52,409 bases of DNA from Zoogloea sp041911615 (GCF_041911615.1 NZ_JAYROR010000031.1:1-52409), one strand, 5' to 3'. Shown: positions 35,317 to 44,209, numbered from the stretch's first letter. The notes: generated by a model from the letters alone, not told the origin. A program made the numbers and translations.

Positions 35317-37329
35317 ATGTTTACCAAGATCCTGATTGCAAACCGCGGCGAAATCGCCTGCCGCGTCATCAAGACTGCCCGCAAGATGGGCATCGCCACG
35401 GTCGCCGTGTATTCCGAGGCCGACAAGGACGCCCTGTTCGTGGAGATGGCCGACGAGGCCGTCTGCATCGGCCCGGCCGCCTCGAAAGAGTCCTACCTGG
35501 TTGCCGACAAGATCATCGCCGCGTGCAAGCAGACCGGTGCCCAGGCCGTTCACCCCGGCTACGGCTTCCTGTCCGAGAACGCCGAGTTCTCCCGCCGTCT
35601 TGAAGAAGAAGGCATCAAGTTCATCGGCCCGAAGCACTACTCCATCGCCAAGATGGGCGACAAGATCGAGTCCAAGAAGCTCGCCATCGAAGCCGGTGTG
35701 AACACCATTCCGGGCTACAACGACGCCATCGCCGGCCCGGCTGAGGCCGTCGAGATCGCCAAGAAGATCGGCTATCCGGTGATGATCAAGGCCTCCGCCG
35801 GCGGCGGCGGCAAGGGTCTGCGCGTGGCCTACAACGACGCCGAAGCCTTCGAAGGCTTCTCCTCCTGCGTCAACGAAGCCCGCAACTCCTTCGGCGACGA
35901 CCGCGTCTTCATCGAGAAGTACGTGCTCGAGCCGCGCCACATCGAAATCCAGGTGCTGGGCGACTCCCACGGCAACTACGTGTACCTCAACGAGCGCGAC
36001 TGCTCCATCCAGCGCCGTCACCAGAAGGTCATCGAAGAAGCGCCGTCCCCCTTCGTCGACGCCGAGATGCGCAAGGCGATGGGCGAGCAGGCCGTGGCCC
36101 TGGCCCGTGCCGTCAACTACGAATCTGCGGGTACCGTCGAATTCGTCGTCTCCGGCGCCACCAAGGAGTTCTACTTCCTCGAGATGAACACCCGTCTCCA
36201 GGTGGAACACCCGGTCACCGAACTCATCACCGGCCTCGACCTCGTCGAGCAGATGATCCGCGTCGCCTACGGCGAGAAGCTGCCCCTCACCCAGGCCGAC
36301 GTGAAGATCAACGGCTGGTCGATGGAATGCCGGATCAACGCCGAAGACCCGTTCCGCGGCTTCCTGCCTTCCACCGGCCGTCTGGTGAAGTTCCTGCCGC
36401 CGAAGGAAGTCACCGACGACAAGGGCACCACCCGCGTCGACACCGGCGTGTACGACGGTGGCGAGATCTCGATGTTCTACGACTCGATGATCGCCAAGCT
36501 GATCGTTCACGCCCCGACCCGCGCCCAGGCCATCGACCGCATGCGCGACGCCCTCAACGGCTTCGTGATCCGCGGCATCTCGTCGAACATCCCGTTCCAG
36601 GCCGCGCTGATGCAGCACCCGGTCTTCCACTCGGGCATCTTCGACACCGGCTTCATTCCCAAGCACTACCCGACCGGCTTCGATGCCTCGATGGTGCCCC
36701 ACGACGATCCGGCCTTGCTGGTTTCGGTGGCCGCCTACGTTTACCGCGCCTTTACCGACCGCGCCGCGTCGATCTCCGGCCAGCTCCACGGCCACGAGCG
36801 TCTCGTCGGCGACAGCTGGATGGTCATTCGTCTGGGCAAGGACGGCAACGAGCACCACCCGGTGGTTGCACGTCCGGTGGCCGGCGGTTACCACGTCGAG
36901 TACAACGGCGAGAACTACGAGATTCTTTCCAGCTGGAAGCTCGGTGAGTCGCTCTTCAACGGCACCTGCAACGGCGAACCCTTCACGCTGCAGGTCGAGC
37001 GTCACAAGATCAAGTACAGCCTGTTCCACTGGGGCACCCGTGCCGACTTCATGGTCATGAGCGCCCGTGCCGCCGAGCTGCTCGCGCTGATGCCCGAGAA
37101 GCTGCCGCCCGATCTGTCCAAGTTCCTGCTCTCGCCGATGCCCGGCCTGCTGCGTGAAGTTTCGGTTCAGGTTGGTCAGGAAGTGAAGGCCGGCGAGAAG
37201 CTGGCGGTCATCGAAGCCATGAAGATGGAAAACATCCTCAAGGCCGACCAGGACTGCAAGGTCAAGAAGATCTCCGCCGCGGCCGGCGAAAGCCTGTCGG
37301 TGGACCAGGTGATCATCGAGTTCGAATAA
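35317..37329 (+). CDS. pccA: Propionyl-CoA carboxylase alpha (biotin carboxylase/BCCP) subunit
   Basis: 670 residues from ATG 35317 (MFTKILIANRGEIACRV), which is the family start. Biotin carboxylase domain 1-450, with the ATP-grasp glycine loop in KASAGGGGKGLRV and EMNTRLQVEHPVTE. A central region links to the biotin carrier domain (about 600-670), where Lys636 in EAMKMEN is the biotin site. It carboxylates biotin with bicarbonate and ATP, then hands it to PccB. Last gene of the operon; a terminator follows at 37438. The middle domain fits propionyl-CoA rather than acetyl-CoA carboxylase. Confidence 0.95.
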   Translation: MFTKILIANRGEIACRVIKTARKMGIATVAVYSEADKDALFVEMADEAVCIGPAASKESYLVADKIIAACKQTGAQAVHPGYGFLSENAEFSRRLEEEGIKFIGPKHYSIAKMGDKIESKKLAIEAGVNTIPGYNDAIAGPAEAVEIAKKIGYPVMIKASAGGGGKGLRVAYNDAEAFEGFSSCVNEARNSFGDDRVFIEKYVLEPRHIEIQVLGDSHGNYVYLNERDCSIQRRHQKVIEEAPSPFVDAEMRKAMGEQAVALARAVNYESAGTVEFVVSGATKEFYFLEMNTRLQVEHPVTELITGLDLVEQMIRVAYGEKLPLTQADVKINGWSMECRINAEDPFRGFLPSTGRLVKFLPPKEVTDDKGTTRVDTGVYDGGEISMFYDSMIAKLIVHAPTRAQAIDRMRDALNGFVIRGISSNIPFQAALMQHPVFHSGIFDTGFIPKHYPTGFDASMVPHDDPALLVSVAAYVYRAFTDRAASISGQLHGHERLVGDSWMVIRLGKDGNEHHPVVARPVAGGYHVEYNGENYEILSSWKLGESLFNGTCNGEPFTLQVERHKIKYSLFHWGTRADFMVMSARAAELLALMPEKLPPDLSKFLLSPMPGLLREVSVQVGQEVKAGEKLAVIEAMKMENILKADQDCKVKKISAAAGESLSVDQVIIEFE

Positions 37330-37437
37330 GCATCACACGGCGACGCGGCAGGCGCTCTCCAGCCCGCCGCGCCGTTGCAGCTTTCGTTCGATGGGGAGGG
37401 AGATCCGTCCTTCGGGGCGGGTTCCTGTCGAGGGATC

Positions 37438-37465
37438 GGGGTCGTCTTAGGACGGCCCCTTTTTT
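37438..37465 (+). terminator. Intrinsic terminator after pccA
   Basis: GGGGTCGTC pairs with GACGGCCCC (one G-T wobble) across a TTAG loop, followed directly by TTTTTT. It closes the mutase-carboxylase operon. Between it and the next gene, GTTCAAC (37519-37525) and GTTGAAC (37544-37550) form a weak dyad of unknown meaning. Confidence 0.88.
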
Positions 37466-37587
37466 CGTCCGTCGTCCCGCTGTTGTTTCGGCGCGCGATG
37501 CCGTTTTAAGCATCAGGCGTTCAACACTTAACGGCGCTCGTGCGTTGAACCGTCGAGAATCCTTGCGAACATCCGGAGATCGTTGCC

Positions 37588-38340
37588 GTGCCACCGCTGC
37601 TGATCGTCAAACTGGGCGATTACACCCCCGTCCTTGCCGCCCGCCCGGGCGATTTCGAAAGCTGGATTTCGGCCGGCCTCGGCGACGTGCCGGTGCGGGT
37701 GGTCGACCCGCGTTGCGGCGAAGCCCTGCCCGCAGCCTGCGAGGTGGCCGCGGTGGTCGTCACCGGTTCCCCGTCGATGGTCACCGATCGCGAGGCGTGG
37801 AGCGAGGCCACCGCCCGCTGGCTGGCCCGCCGGGTTGCCGAAGGGGTGCCGGTGCTGGGCATCTGCTACGGCCACCAGCTATTGGCCCATGCGCTGGGGG
37901 GCGAGGCGGCGTGGCATCCGAAAGGCATGGAGATCGGCACGGTCAGCGTACGCAAGTCGGCCGCCGCCTGGGACGATCCGCTGTTCGCCGACTTGCCCGA
38001 GGTGTTCCCCGCCCACGTGGTGCATAGCCAGACGGCGCGCCGGTTGCCGCCCGGCGCCGAATGCCTGGCGTCGAGCGATTTCGAGCCCCACCACGCGTTC
38101 CGGGTCGGCGAGGCGGCGTGGGGCGTGCAGTTCCATCCCGAGTTCGACGCCGTGGCGATGAAGAGCTACATCGCCCAGTTGTCCGGCGCGCTGCGCAAGG
38201 GCGGGGCCGATCCCGACCAGCTGGCCGCCGCGGTTACCGAGACCCATGCGGCGACCAGTGTGCTGCGGCGCTTCGCGCGCTTCGTCGCCGAGCGGGCGGC
38301 GCAGCGGCAGGACGCCGCCGCGCCGGCGCCTCAGCCGTAG
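37588..38340 (+). CDS. Class I glutamine amidotransferase-like protein
   Basis: 250 residues from GTG 37588, which follows CCGGAG. The nucleophile Cys lies in GICYGHQLLAHALGG (near residue 95), and the His-x-Glu of the triad in GVQFHPEFD (near 182), so it is complete. It resembles stand-alone GMP-synthase-like amidotransferases such as YfeJ-type proteins, which hydrolyse gamma-glutamyl bonds; partner and substrate are unknown. The C-terminus is a helical, Ala-rich extension. The gene ends 10 bases inside the convergent Hsp70 gene. Confidence 0.85.
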   Translation: MPPLLIVKLGDYTPVLAARPGDFESWISAGLGDVPVRVVDPRCGEALPAACEVAAVVVTGSPSMVTDREAWSEATARWLARRVAEGVPVLGICYGHQLLAHALGGEAAWHPKGMEIGTVSVRKSAAAWDDPLFADLPEVFPAHVVHSQTARRLPPGAECLASSDFEPHHAFRVGEAAWGVQFHPEFDAVAMKSYIAQLSGALRKGGADPDQLAAAVTETHAATSVLRRFARFVAERAAQRQDAAAPAPQP

Positions 38341-39596
38341 CGGCGGGCCGCCTCGACGGCCAGACCGGCGCCGATGCTGCCGAACAGATCGCCCTCGACG
38401 CAGCGTGCGTTGGGCAGCTCGGCGGCGATGCGGGCCCGCAGCTGGGGCACGCCGCTGGCGCCGCCGGTGAAATACAAGGTGTCGATGCGCTCCCGCGCCA
38501 CGCCGGCCTGATCGAGCAGCCCGGCCACGGTGGCGGCCACCCGCTCCACCAGGTTGCGGCTGGCGAGGGTGAAATCCTCGACGCTGATCGCATGGGCCAG
38601 ATCCTGCTCCAGCCGGTCGAGGTGCAGACGCGTGCTGGCCTGGGTGGAGAGATCGATCTTCGCCTGTTCGACCTGCAGGGCCAGCCAGTGGCCCTCCCGC
38701 TGGCCGATCAGGCGGGCCAGACGATCCAGTTCGCGGCGCGCCGCGGCGTCCCGGTAGATCTGCTGGAAATCGGCGAAGGCCTGCCGCGTGTAGGCGAAGT
38801 TGATGGTGTGCCAGGTGGCGAGCTGAAAGAACAGCCCCGAAGGTACTTCGGCGCCGCTCTTCATCAAGCCTTTGTAGCCCAGCAGCGGCATCACGCATTC
38901 GAGGGACAGGGCGCGGTCGAAATCGGTGCCGCCCACGTGCAGGCCGGCGTTGCCGAGCAGGTCGTCGCGGCGTTCGGTGTGGCGGGCGCGCTCGGGCGAC
39001 AGGCGCACCAGCGAGAAGTCGGCGGTGCCGCCGCCGATGTCGGCGATCAGCACCAGCTCCTCGCGCGTCAGCCCGGCCTCGTAGTGCAGGGCCGCGCCGA
39101 TGGGTTCGAACTGGAAGCTCACCGCCTTGAAACCCACCTGGCGGGCGATGGCCTCGAGGGTGTCCTGGGCGCGCTGATCGGCGGCCGGGTTGTCGTCCAC
39201 GAAATGCACCGGGCGGCCGAATACCGCGGCGTCGAAGGGGCGGCCCGCCTGGGCCTCGGCGCGGTGCTTGAGCTCGCCGATGAAGCTGGCCAGCAGATCC
39301 TTGAAGGGGAGTGCGCGGCCGGCGACCTCGGTGCTGCCGTCCATCAGGTTGCTGCCGAGCAGGCTCTTGAGGGCGCGCATCAGGCGGCCTTCGTAGCCCT
39401 CCAGGTACTCGGCGAGCGCATTCCGCCCGAAGTGGGTGGATTCTTCGTCGGCGTTGAAGAACACCGCCGACGGCAGCGTGGGTTTGCCATCCTCGAGGGT
39501 GAGCAGGGTGCTCGCGACGCCGGGCCGCAGCCAGCCGACAGTCGAGTTGGAGGTGCCGAAGTCGATGCCGCAGGCGCGGGCGGGGGTGGAGGACAT
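38331..39596 (-). CDS. yegD: Hsp70-family protein YegD
   Basis: 421 residues from ATG 39596; the longer frame above it has no support. ATPase-type Hsp70 fold: CGIDFGTSNSTVG near residue 10, VFGRPVHF, LIADIGGGTADFSLVRL near 195, and YFTGGASGVPQLR near 375. It lacks the substrate-binding domain of DnaK, as YegD does. Function is poorly defined (a putative chaperone). Upstream lies the 211-bp repeat element, which may contain or affect its promoter. Confidence 0.88.
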   Translation of the reverse strand: MSSTPARACGIDFGTSNSTVGWLRPGVASTLLTLEDGKPTLPSAVFFNADEESTHFGRNALAEYLEGYEGRLMRALKSLLGSNLMDGSTEVAGRALPFKDLLASFIGELKHRAEAQAGRPFDAAVFGRPVHFVDDNPAADQRAQDTLEAIARQVGFKAVSFQFEPIGAALHYEAGLTREELVLIADIGGGTADFSLVRLSPERARHTERRDDLLGNAGLHVGGTDFDRALSLECVMPLLGYKGLMKSGAEVPSGLFFQLATWHTINFAYTRQAFADFQQIYRDAAARRELDRLARLIGQREGHWLALQVEQAKIDLSTQASTRLHLDRLEQDLAHAISVEDFTLASRNLVERVAATVAGLLDQAGVARERIDTLYFTGGASGVPQLRARIAAELPNARCVEGDLFGSIGAGLAVEAARRYG

Positions 39597-39672
39597 GGGC
39601 TTCGCCGAGATTGCCGGGGGGCGGATGTTACGCCGCATGAGCGTGGCGCGGAAGAGGCCGCGCGGGGAGCGT

Positions 39673-39883
39673 CGGGCTCCGGGTCGGGCGCTTTGCGCTG
39701 CCGCCTGGGCGCTCCGGGCTCCCGGTCAGGACGAATCCGCTCCCGTGGCGGAGCCTTTCGCGCCCGAGCGGGAGAAGTGTGCTCCCGGTCGGGCGCAAAT
39801 TTCTCCCGCTTTAGCGCAAATCTGTTCCTGGCGGGAGCAAACGGACCCCACGGGGGAGCAGATATCTCCCGACCCGGAGCCCG
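39673..39883. repeat. 211-bp repeat element bounded by perfect 16-bp inverted repeats
   Basis: CGGGCTCCGGGTCGGG (39673-39688) is exactly complementary to CCCGACCCGGAGCCCG (39868-39883). The interior is a run of short, diverged direct and inverted copies of CTCCCG/CGGGAG words: GCTCCCGGTC occurs at 39718-39727 and again at 39781-39790, GCGCAAAT twice near 39793 and 39814, and local hairpins such as CCCGAGCGGG (39763-39772), CCCGGTCGGG (39784-39793) and GGGAGCAGATATCTCCC (39854-39870). No credible coding frame was found. It fills the gap between the yajD stop and the yegD start. It may be a REP/BIME-like array, a small non-autonomous mobile element, or a structured RNA. Confidence 0.72.
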
Positions 39884-39889
39884 GCGTTT

Positions 39890-40237
39890 CTACTTCTTCA
39901 GCAGCCCGCCCAGCCCCGCGAACGGTGAATGGGTGGCGGCTTTGCCAGGTTGCTTGGCGGACACGTTGCCCTGGGTGGCTTCGAGCTGGCGCTGGTGTTC
40001 GTTGTCGTGGCAATACACGCACAAAAGCTCCCAGTTGCTGCCGTCGGGCGGGTTGTTGTCGTGGTTGTGGTCGCGGTGGTGGACGGTGAGTTCGCGCAGG
40101 TTGGTGTGGGTGAAGCTGCGGGCGCAGCGGCCGCACACCCAGGGGTAGATCTTGAGGGCTTTCTCGCGGTAGCCCTCGGCGCGCTTGTCGGCGGCGCGGC
40201 GGGCTTCGAGGACGAGGCGGTCGAGTTTTTCGCTCAT
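39890..40237 (-). CDS. yajD: YajD-family HNH nuclease
   Basis: 115 residues from ATG 40237. HNH motif with zinc cysteines: WVCGRCARSF (Cys-x2-Cys), ELTVHHRDHNHDNNP for the catalytic His, then NWELLCVYCHDNEH (second Cys pair and His). This is the pattern and size of E. coli YajD, a predicted small HNH nuclease of unknown role. The start overlaps the stop of the arginase-aminotransferase gene by 4 bases (ATGA), so the two are translated together, though no functional link is known. A Gly/Leu/Lys tail ends the protein. Confidence 0.88.
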   Translation of the reverse strand: MSEKLDRLVLEARRAADKRAEGYREKALKIYPWVCGRCARSFTHTNLRELTVHHRDHNHDNNPPDGSNWELLCVYCHDNEHQRQLEATQGNVSAKQPGKAATHSPFAGLGGLLKK

Positions 40238-42444
40238 GGCTGGGTTCCCAAGGAAACGCCGGGCCGTCCCAAGTTTCCTTGACCCCCCTTGGGGGGCGGG
40301 CTGGGCGCAGCCCGGCCCGGGGGGCTCTCGAGGGTGCGGCGGGCGAGGTCGGCGAGGGCCGCTTCGATGACGTCTGCAGCCTGCATCAGGGTGACTTCGT
40401 CGATGATCAGCGGTGGGGCAAAGCGCAGCACCGCGTCGTGGGTGTCCTTGCTCATGATGCCGCGGGCGAGCAGCCATTCGGCGGCGGTGCGGGCGTTGAT
40501 GCGGGTGGTGTCGAGCTCCACCCCGATCAGCAGCCCACGGCCGCGCACGTCGCGGATCAGCGGATTGCGGATCGCGGCGAGACGGGTCAGGAAGCGTTCA
40601 CCCAGACGCGCGGCGCGCTCGGCGAGCTCTTCGTCCACCAGCACCGCCAGGGCTTCGGCGGCGACGGCGGCGGCGAGCGGGTTGCCGCCGAAGGTGGAGC
40701 CGTGGTCGCCAGGGGTGAAGACCTGCATCACCCGCTCGTCGGCGAGGAAGGCCGATACCGGCAGCAGGCCGCCGCCGAGGGCCTTGCCGAGGATCACGCC
40801 GTCGGGGCGCACGCCTTCGTGCTCGACCGCCAGCCGCTTGCCGGTGCGGCCGAGGCCGGTCTGCACCTCGTCGGCGATGAGCAGCACGTCGTGGCGTCGG
40901 CACAGCGCGGCGCAGCGGGCCAGCCAGCCGGCGGGCGGGATGTTGATGCCGCCTTCGCCCTGGATCGGTTCGAACAGGAAGGCGGCGGTGTGCGGGCCGA
41001 TGGCGGCTTCCAGCGCGTCGGCGTCGCCGAACGGAATGCTGCGAAAACCCGGCGCGAAGGGGCCGAAACCGTCGCGGTACTGGGCTTCGGACGAGAAGCC
41101 GACGACGGTGGTGGTGCGGCCGTGGAAGTTGCCCGCGCAGACGATGATCTCGGCCTGGCCTTCGGGCACGCCCTTGATCTTGTGGGCCCATTTGCGGGCG
41201 GCCTTGATGGCGGTCTCGACGGCCTCGACGCCGGTGTTCACCGGCAGCGCGTGGTCGTAGCCGAGTACCGCCGACAGGCGTTCGAGCAGCAGCGGCAGGC
41301 GGTCGTTGGAGTAGGCGCGGGAGGTGAGGGCGAGGCGCCCGGCCTGTTCGGTGAGCGCGCGCACCAGCCGCGGGTGGCTGTGGCCGAAGCTCACCGCCGA
41401 GTAGGCGCTCATCATGTCGAGGTAGCGCCGGCCTTCGACGTCCCACAGCCAGGCGCCTTCGCCGCGGGTGAAGACCACCGGCAGCGGGGCGTAGTTGTGG
41501 GCGCCGAAGGTGTCTTCGCGGTGGCGCAGGTCGGCCGTGGTGGGGCCGAGCGCGGCGGCGGCGAGGTCCGTGACCCAGCGCGCGCCGCGGCCGTCTGGGT
41601 CGCGTTCGGGCACGTACTCGACGATTTCGAGGCCGACGAGGTCGGCGCAGCTGCGCAGCCCGTGGAGCACGTCGACGAGTTCCTGCGGGTCGAGGCCGTC
41701 GGGTTCCAGGCAGGTCGTGGCGGGGAGTTTGGCGCAGTCCATCGAATCGAGGTCGACCGACACCCCGAAGCCGGCGGTGCCGTTGCGGGCGATGGCCATG
41801 GCTTCGCACATCACCGCGGCGAGGCCGCGGGCGCGCACCTCGGCCATCGTGAATACGGTGACGCCGAGGCGGGCCAGCAGCACCGGCTCCTCCGGCTCCC
41901 ACGAGCGCGCGCCGACCACCACCACGTGGGCCGGGTCGAGGTGCGGGCCGGGGAGGCCCGTGAGCGCCGCGTCGCCGACGCCGAGCAGCGCTGCCAGGGG
42001 CATGCCGTGGATGTTGCCGCTGTGGGTGGTCTGCGGCGTGTGGGCGTCCAGGTGGGCGTCCACCCAGATCAGGCCGAGCTTGCCGCGCGGGGCGAGGGCA
42101 CGGGCGACGCCGCGCCAGGTGCCGGCGCCGATGACGTGGTCGCCGCCGAGGACGAGGGGCAGGGCGTCGTCGGCGCGGATCGCGGCGACTTCGTCGGCAA
42201 GGTCGTGGAGCAGCTGGCTGACGGTGGCGAGCCGTTCGTGCATCGGCGGGCGCGGCGGCTTGGGCGCCGAGGGTTCGAACAGCGTCTGCCAGTGGGCGCG
42301 GATGCCGCGGCGGCGCAGATCGGCGTCGATACCGAGCGCGCGCAGGGCGCGCGGGCCGGCGGCGGGTCCGAAGATCGGCGCGCCGAGGCAGGAGCCGACG
42401 CCGACGATGCGGACCGGGCGGGGGGGCACGAACGGGGCGGGCAT
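40234..42444 (-). CDS. Arginase / ornithine aminotransferase fusion protein
   Basis: One uninterrupted 736-residue frame. Residues 10-310 are an arginase-type ureohydrolase: GGDH at 100-103, DAHLDAH at 129-135, SGNIHG at 142-147, and SVDLDSMD at 229-236, so all six expected metal ligands (His103, Asp129, His131, Asp133, Asp231, Asp233) are present, plus Glu276 for the guanidinium. The segment after them (CAKLPATTCLEPDG) departs from the usual arginase consensus. Residues 312-702 are a PLP-dependent ornithine aminotransferase: IADEVQTGLGRTG with Asp525, Lys554 in ILGKALGGG, GSTFGGNPLA. Together they would turn arginine into urea plus glutamate semialdehyde. The last 35 residues are low-complexity Pro/Gly. 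Start ATG 42444. Confidence 0.88.
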   Translation of the reverse strand: MPAPFVPPRPVRIVGVGSCLGAPIFGPAAGPRALRALGIDADLRRRGIRAHWQTLFEPSAPKPPRPPMHERLATVSQLLHDLADEVAAIRADDALPLVLGGDHVIGAGTWRGVARALAPRGKLGLIWVDAHLDAHTPQTTHSGNIHGMPLAALLGVGDAALTGLPGPHLDPAHVVVVGARSWEPEEPVLLARLGVTVFTMAEVRARGLAAVMCEAMAIARNGTAGFGVSVDLDSMDCAKLPATTCLEPDGLDPQELVDVLHGLRSCADLVGLEIVEYVPERDPDGRGARWVTDLAAAALGPTTADLRHREDTFGAHNYAPLPVVFTRGEGAWLWDVEGRRYLDMMSAYSAVSFGHSHPRLVRALTEQAGRLALTSRAYSNDRLPLLLERLSAVLGYDHALPVNTGVEAVETAIKAARKWAHKIKGVPEGQAEIIVCAGNFHGRTTTVVGFSSEAQYRDGFGPFAPGFRSIPFGDADALEAAIGPHTAAFLFEPIQGEGGINIPPAGWLARCAALCRRHDVLLIADEVQTGLGRTGKRLAVEHEGVRPDGVILGKALGGGLLPVSAFLADERVMQVFTPGDHGSTFGGNPLAAAVAAEALAVLVDEELAERAARLGERFLTRLAAIRNPLIRDVRGRGLLIGVELDTTRINARTAAEWLLARGIMSKDTHDAVLRFAPPLIIDEVTLMQAADVIEAALADLARRTLESPPGRAAPSPPPKGGQGNLGRPGVSLGTQP

Positions 42445-42535
42445 GATGTTCCTTCGATGACGGCGGACGTGCCTGTTGGAGCGCCGGCGACGGGCTTTCG
42501 TTCAGCCCGGCGAGGGGGGCGTGGGCGGCACGGGG

Positions 42536-42568
42536 CGCCTATTGTTGCTGGAGTTGCAATAATAGGCG
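42536..42568. promoter_or_regulatory. Inverted repeat upstream of the arginase fusion gene
   Basis: CGCCTATTGTTGC and GCAATAATAGGCG are complementary at 12 of 13 positions across a 7-base spacer. The dyad lies 92 bp before the fusion gene start, in a short AT-rich island between it and the ubiB stop. It is a candidate operator for an arginine- or nitrogen-responsive regulator; no T-run supports a terminator on the minus strand. Confidence 0.5.
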
Positions 42569-42602
42569 GAGGATTGTTGTAGTTTTTGGTGCGGGTGCGG
42601 GC

Positions 42603-44141
42603 TCAGCCGAACCAGCGCCAGGCCTCGACGGCGATCAGTGCCGCGAGCACCGCGCTGCCGGCCACGAGCCAGCGGGTGTTGCGTCGATTGACGGCCGCGA
42701 GGCGGGCGAGCTCGGCTCGCCGGGCTTCCTCGTCGTGCCGCGCGGTGAGGGCCTGGTGTACCAGGCGCGGCAACTGCGGCAGGGTCGCGGCCCACGACGG
42801 GGCTTCATCCTTCATGTGGCGGACGAGGGCGCGCCAGCCGATCTGGTCGTTCATCCAGCGCTCGAGGAAGGGCTTGGCGGTCTTCCACAAGTCCAGATCC
42901 GGGTCCAGCTGGCGGCCGAGGCCTTCGATGTTGAGCAGCGTCTTTTGCAGCAGCACCAGTTGCGGCTGGACTTCCATCTCGAAGCGGCGGGCGGTCTGGA
43001 ACAGCCGCAGCAGCGTCTTGCCGAAGGAGATGTCCTTGAGCGGGCGGTCGAAGATGGGCTCGCACACCGCGCGGATGGCGCCCTCGAACTCGTCGGCGCG
43101 GGTATGGGCGGGCACCCAGCCGGCCTCGATGTGGGCCAGCGCGACGCGCCGGTAATCCCGCTGGAAGAAGGCCAGGAAGTTGGTGGCGAGGTACTTCTTG
43201 TCGGAATCGTTGAGGGTGCCGATGATCCCGAAATCCAGCGCGATGTAGCGCCCGCGCGCCTCGCCCTCGGTGGCGACGAAGATGTTGCCTGGATGCATGT
43301 CGGCGTGGAAGAAGCCGTCGCGGAACACCTGGGTGAAGAAGATCTCCACGCCGGCGCGGGACAGCGCCTTGAGGTCGATGCCGGCGTTGCGCAGGGCGTC
43401 GAGCTGGGAGATGGGGATGCCCTTCATGCGCTCCATCACCATCACGTTGGTGGCGCACCAGTCCCAGTGCACTTCGGGCACCACCAGCAGCTCGGAATCC
43501 TTGAAGTTGCGCCGCAGCTGCGAGCAGTTGGCGGCCTCGCGCATCAGGTCGAGCTCGTCGCGCAGGTATTTCGAGAACTCGGCGACGACTTCCCGCGGCT
43601 TGAGGCGGCGGCCTTCCGGCCACACCTTTTCGAGGAGGATCGCGAAGGCGTCGAGCAGGGCCAGATCGTGGGCGATCACCGGGGCGATGCCGGGACGCAG
43701 GATCTTGACGGCGACCTCGGTGCCGTCGGGCAGCTCGGCGAAGTGCACCTGGGCGATCGACGCCGAGGCGATGGGCTGGCGGTCGAAGCGGGCGAACACC
43801 GCGTCGGCGTGCTTGCCGTAGGCGGCTTCGAGCTGAGCCAGGGCTTCGTCGCTGGAAAACGGTGGGACGCGGTCCTGCAGGCGGGCGAGTTCTTCGGCGA
43901 TGCTCGGCGGCAGCAGATCGCGCCGGGTGGACAGCATCTGGCCGAACTTGACGAAGATCGGGCCGAGGGATTCGAGGGCCTGGCGCAGGCGCGCGCCAGC
44001 GGGTTGGTCGAAGCGGCGCCCGAAGTGGGCGAAGCGCGCCAGCCAGGCCAGGCGGCCGGTCGGCTCGTTGGAGAGAATCATCTGGTCGAGGCCGTATTTC
44101 AGGCTGACGGAGATGATCTTGACGAGTCGGAAGAGGCGCAC
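42603..44141 (-). CDS. ubiB: Ubiquinone biosynthesis kinase-like protein UbiB
   Basis: 512 residues from GTG 44141 (fMet-RLFRLVKII), the family start; the much longer frame above has no homologous sequence. Diagnostic KxGQ motif at 65-68 (FVKFGQMLSTRRDLLP), then AVKILRPG, HADMHPGN and LDFGIIG, all typical of the atypical-kinase ABC1/UbiB/COQ8 family. It is needed for coenzyme Q synthesis, probably as an ATPase that helps extract lipid intermediates. A C-terminal membrane segment (about 490-508) anchors it. ubiE and ubiJ, frequent neighbours, are not present. Confidence 0.93.
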   Translation of the reverse strand: MRLFRLVKIISVSLKYGLDQMILSNEPTGRLAWLARFAHFGRRFDQPAGARLRQALESLGPIFVKFGQMLSTRRDLLPPSIAEELARLQDRVPPFSSDEALAQLEAAYGKHADAVFARFDRQPIASASIAQVHFAELPDGTEVAVKILRPGIAPVIAHDLALLDAFAILLEKVWPEGRRLKPREVVAEFSKYLRDELDLMREAANCSQLRRNFKDSELLVVPEVHWDWCATNVMVMERMKGIPISQLDALRNAGIDLKALSRAGVEIFFTQVFRDGFFHADMHPGNIFVATEGEARGRYIALDFGIIGTLNDSDKKYLATNFLAFFQRDYRRVALAHIEAGWVPAHTRADEFEGAIRAVCEPIFDRPLKDISFGKTLLRLFQTARRFEMEVQPQLVLLQKTLLNIEGLGRQLDPDLDLWKTAKPFLERWMNDQIGWRALVRHMKDEAPSWAATLPQLPRLVHQALTARHDEEARRAELARLAAVNRRNTRWLVAGSAVLAALIAVEAWRWFG

Positions 44142-44209
44142 GGCGGCAGGCGAAAAGTAAAACGCGGATTGTGCCCCGAAAGCCGGGCTGGCGAAAGCGG
44201 CGCGGGTGC

